DNA of 33,161 bases from JBATBW01 sp049662565 (GTDB taxonomy: Bacteria; Bacillota_I; Bacilli_A; Erysipelotrichales; Erysipelotrichaceae): positions 1-33,161 of the forward strand of contig JBATBW010000011.1 of the NCBI GenBank assembly GCA_049662565.1, given 5' to 3'. This document shows, one piece after another, positions 31,872-33,161 of this stretch (positions are counted from its first letter, which is position 1; every line of letters starts with the position of its first letter). The notes beneath the pieces were generated by a model. It saw only the letters and a program-made list of their open reading frames with translations. It searched no databases and had not been told where the DNA came from. Made by a program: the position numbers and the translations under genes.

Positions 31872-33161
31872 AATAACATCACCCTCACTAACATAAAGAA
31901 CAAGCCTAAACTCATCATATCAACCGAAGTAGTAATAATAGGTGTGGACATACTAGCTGGGTCAATCTTAAAGACAATCGCAACTAAAGGCAATACTCCG
32001 CCAATTAATTTTGATAGAAGCACCGCAAGGAATACCGTAATACTAACAACAAGCGCCATATCATAACTATAACTTGTAAAAATTACAATACGGGCAAAAT
32101 TAACAATAAATAAAATTGAACCACAAATAAGTGATACTCTAAATTCTTTCCATAAAACCTTAAAGAAATCATGAATAGTTAAATCATCGACTATAATACC
32201 ACGAATAACCATAACGCAAGCTTGACTACCCGCATTGCCACTAGTATCCATTAACATCGGAAAGAAAGTCACAATACTAGGTAATAAAGAAACCACATCA
32301 GTGTTTTGTAAAATAACTAATCCACTCATCGTTGAACTAACCATTAAAATTAATAGCCAACCAATCCGACTTTTAAATAACTCAAAACTACTAGCTTCCA
32401 CATAAGAACCATCAATAGGCGCAACCGCCGCCATCTTGTGAATATCTTCGCTCGCTTCTTCCACCATAACATCAATAATATCATCAATAGTAACAATACC
32501 AACCATATGATGACCTTCATCAATAATTGGTAATGTCGTAATATCATACTTAGAAATAATTTTCGCTACTTGTTCTTGATCATCATTAGTATAGGCATAC
32601 ACAAATTCTTTATCCATTACATCTACTAAAAGAGCATCATCATTTTCAAATAAGATATCTTTGATATCAATAATACCAACTAAAATATCTTTCTTATCCA
32701 CAATATACCCATAAGAAATCGTTTCTGCCAAATGCCCTTGTTTCTTTAAATATGCTAAACCGTCACCAATAGTAAAAGTATCTTTTAACTTAAAAAAGTC
32801 AATACTCATAATTGAGCCCGCACTATTTTCTTTATAACTCAATAAAATATTAAGATCCTTACGTTGTTGCAAAGAAACCGACTGCAATACTTTTTCCACA
32901 ATGTTATTAGGCATTTCACTCATGAAATCCACAATATCATCACTATATAAATTATCAATAATTTCACTGATTTCATCGCCAGTCAAATGATTAATCAACT
33001 TTTCTTGATGATCAGCATCTAAATATGAAAACAAATCACCACTTGTTTCCATATCTAAAATCTTAAAAACAAAGATAGCTTCATTAATATCTAAATCACT
33101 TACTAAATAAGCCAAATCGACAATATTATAAAAGGTGAACAGTTCACGGATATCCTTGATC
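31868..33161 (-). CDS. mgtE: magnesium transporter MgtE (first of a tandem pair; N-terminus outside window)
   Basis: The frame is open up to the window edge at 33161 and reads I-K-D-I-R-E-L-F-T-F-Y-N-I-V-D-L, which aligns with residues ~20-35 of the second copy, so only about 15-20 N-terminal residues are missing. N domain, CBS pair (T-L-P-I-I-D-E) and membrane domain with D-T-S-G-N-A-G-S-Q and D-P-A-S-M-S-T-P-I-I-T-T are complete. It ends with TGA overlapping the next ATG. Promoter and any Mg2+-responsive leader lie outside the window. Confidence 0.93.
   Translation of the reverse strand, partial: IKDIRELFTFYNIVDLAYLVSDLDINEAIFVFKILDMETSGDLFSYLDADHQEKLINHLTGDEISEIIDNLYSDDIVDFMSEMPNNIVEKVLQSVSLQQRKDLNILLSYKENSAGSIMSIDFFKLKDTFTIGDGLAYLKKQGHLAETISYGYIVDKKDILVGIIDIKDILFENDDALLVDVMDKEFVYAYTNDDQEQVAKIISKYDITTLPIIDEGHHMVGIVTIDDIIDVMVEEASEDIHKMAAVAPIDGSYVEASSFELFKSRIGWLLILMVSSTMSGLVILQNTDVVSLLPSIVTFFPMLMDTSGNAGSQACVMVIRGIIVDDLTIHDFFKVLWKEFRVSLICGSILFIVNFARIVIFTSYSYDMALVVSITVFLAVLLSKLIGGVLPLVAIVFKIDPASMSTPIITTSVDMMSLGLFFMLVRVMLL

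Overview
The window reads as an AT-rich Bacillota chromosome using the standard genetic code: strong GGAGG-type ribosome binding sites, tRNAs with encoded CCA, and real genes ending in TGA at ATGA overlaps (deoD and a mgtE). The gene set (glgC-glgD-glgA, ECF-transporter S proteins, a GH112 galacto-N-biose/lacto-N-biose phosphorylase locus, tandem mgtE) fits a fermentative gut commensal, possibly of the Erysipelotrichia/Coprobacillaceae type. That placement is an inference. Nearly everything is transcribed right to left; the clear exception is an AraC-type regulator.

Positions 1-5420 are accessory DNA that looks like a decaying plasmid- or ICE-derived element. In transcription order it holds an XRE regulator, a replication-initiator-like winged-helix protein whose repeat-rich C-terminus has been put out of frame, ParA, ParB, a relic of a SAM-dependent DNA methyltransferase, a membrane-anchored thioredoxin-like protein, a protein with about 20 cysteines at three-residue spacing, a VapD-like RNase overlapping a small partner gene, and a DUF4116-repeat protein cut by the window edge. 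The element stops just downstream of a tRNA Ser-Asp-Gly operon (5500-5781) and its terminator.

Positions 5851-18452 are core-like. They hold an ECF S component, a complete branched-chain amino acid ABC transporter operon (livK-livH-livM-livG-livF) ending in a CBS+ACT protein, the glycogen synthesis operon glgC-glgD-glgA, and a MATE exporter-ung-ECF (folate-type) operon that starts right behind a tRNA Ile-Ala operon.

Positions 18.5-28.4 kb form an island bounded by two directly repeated, identical tRNA Ile-Ala pairs. Inside are relics (an IS1202/ISNCY-type transposase, a membrane protein fragment, a 32-bp perfect palindrome) and an intact catabolic locus: sugar-binding lipoprotein, two permeases, a 55-residue membrane protein, a MsmX/UgpC-type ATPase and the GH112 phosphorylase. 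It is divergently paired with an AraC regulator; two 11-bp direct repeats 21 bp apart in the shared promoter region are candidate AraC sites. The likely role is uptake and phosphorolysis of mucin- or milk-derived galactosyl-HexNAc disaccharides.

Positions 28.4-33.2 kb hold one operon read right to left: two tandem mgtE magnesium transporters (the first cut by the window edge), deoD and gdhA, closed by a hairpin terminator.
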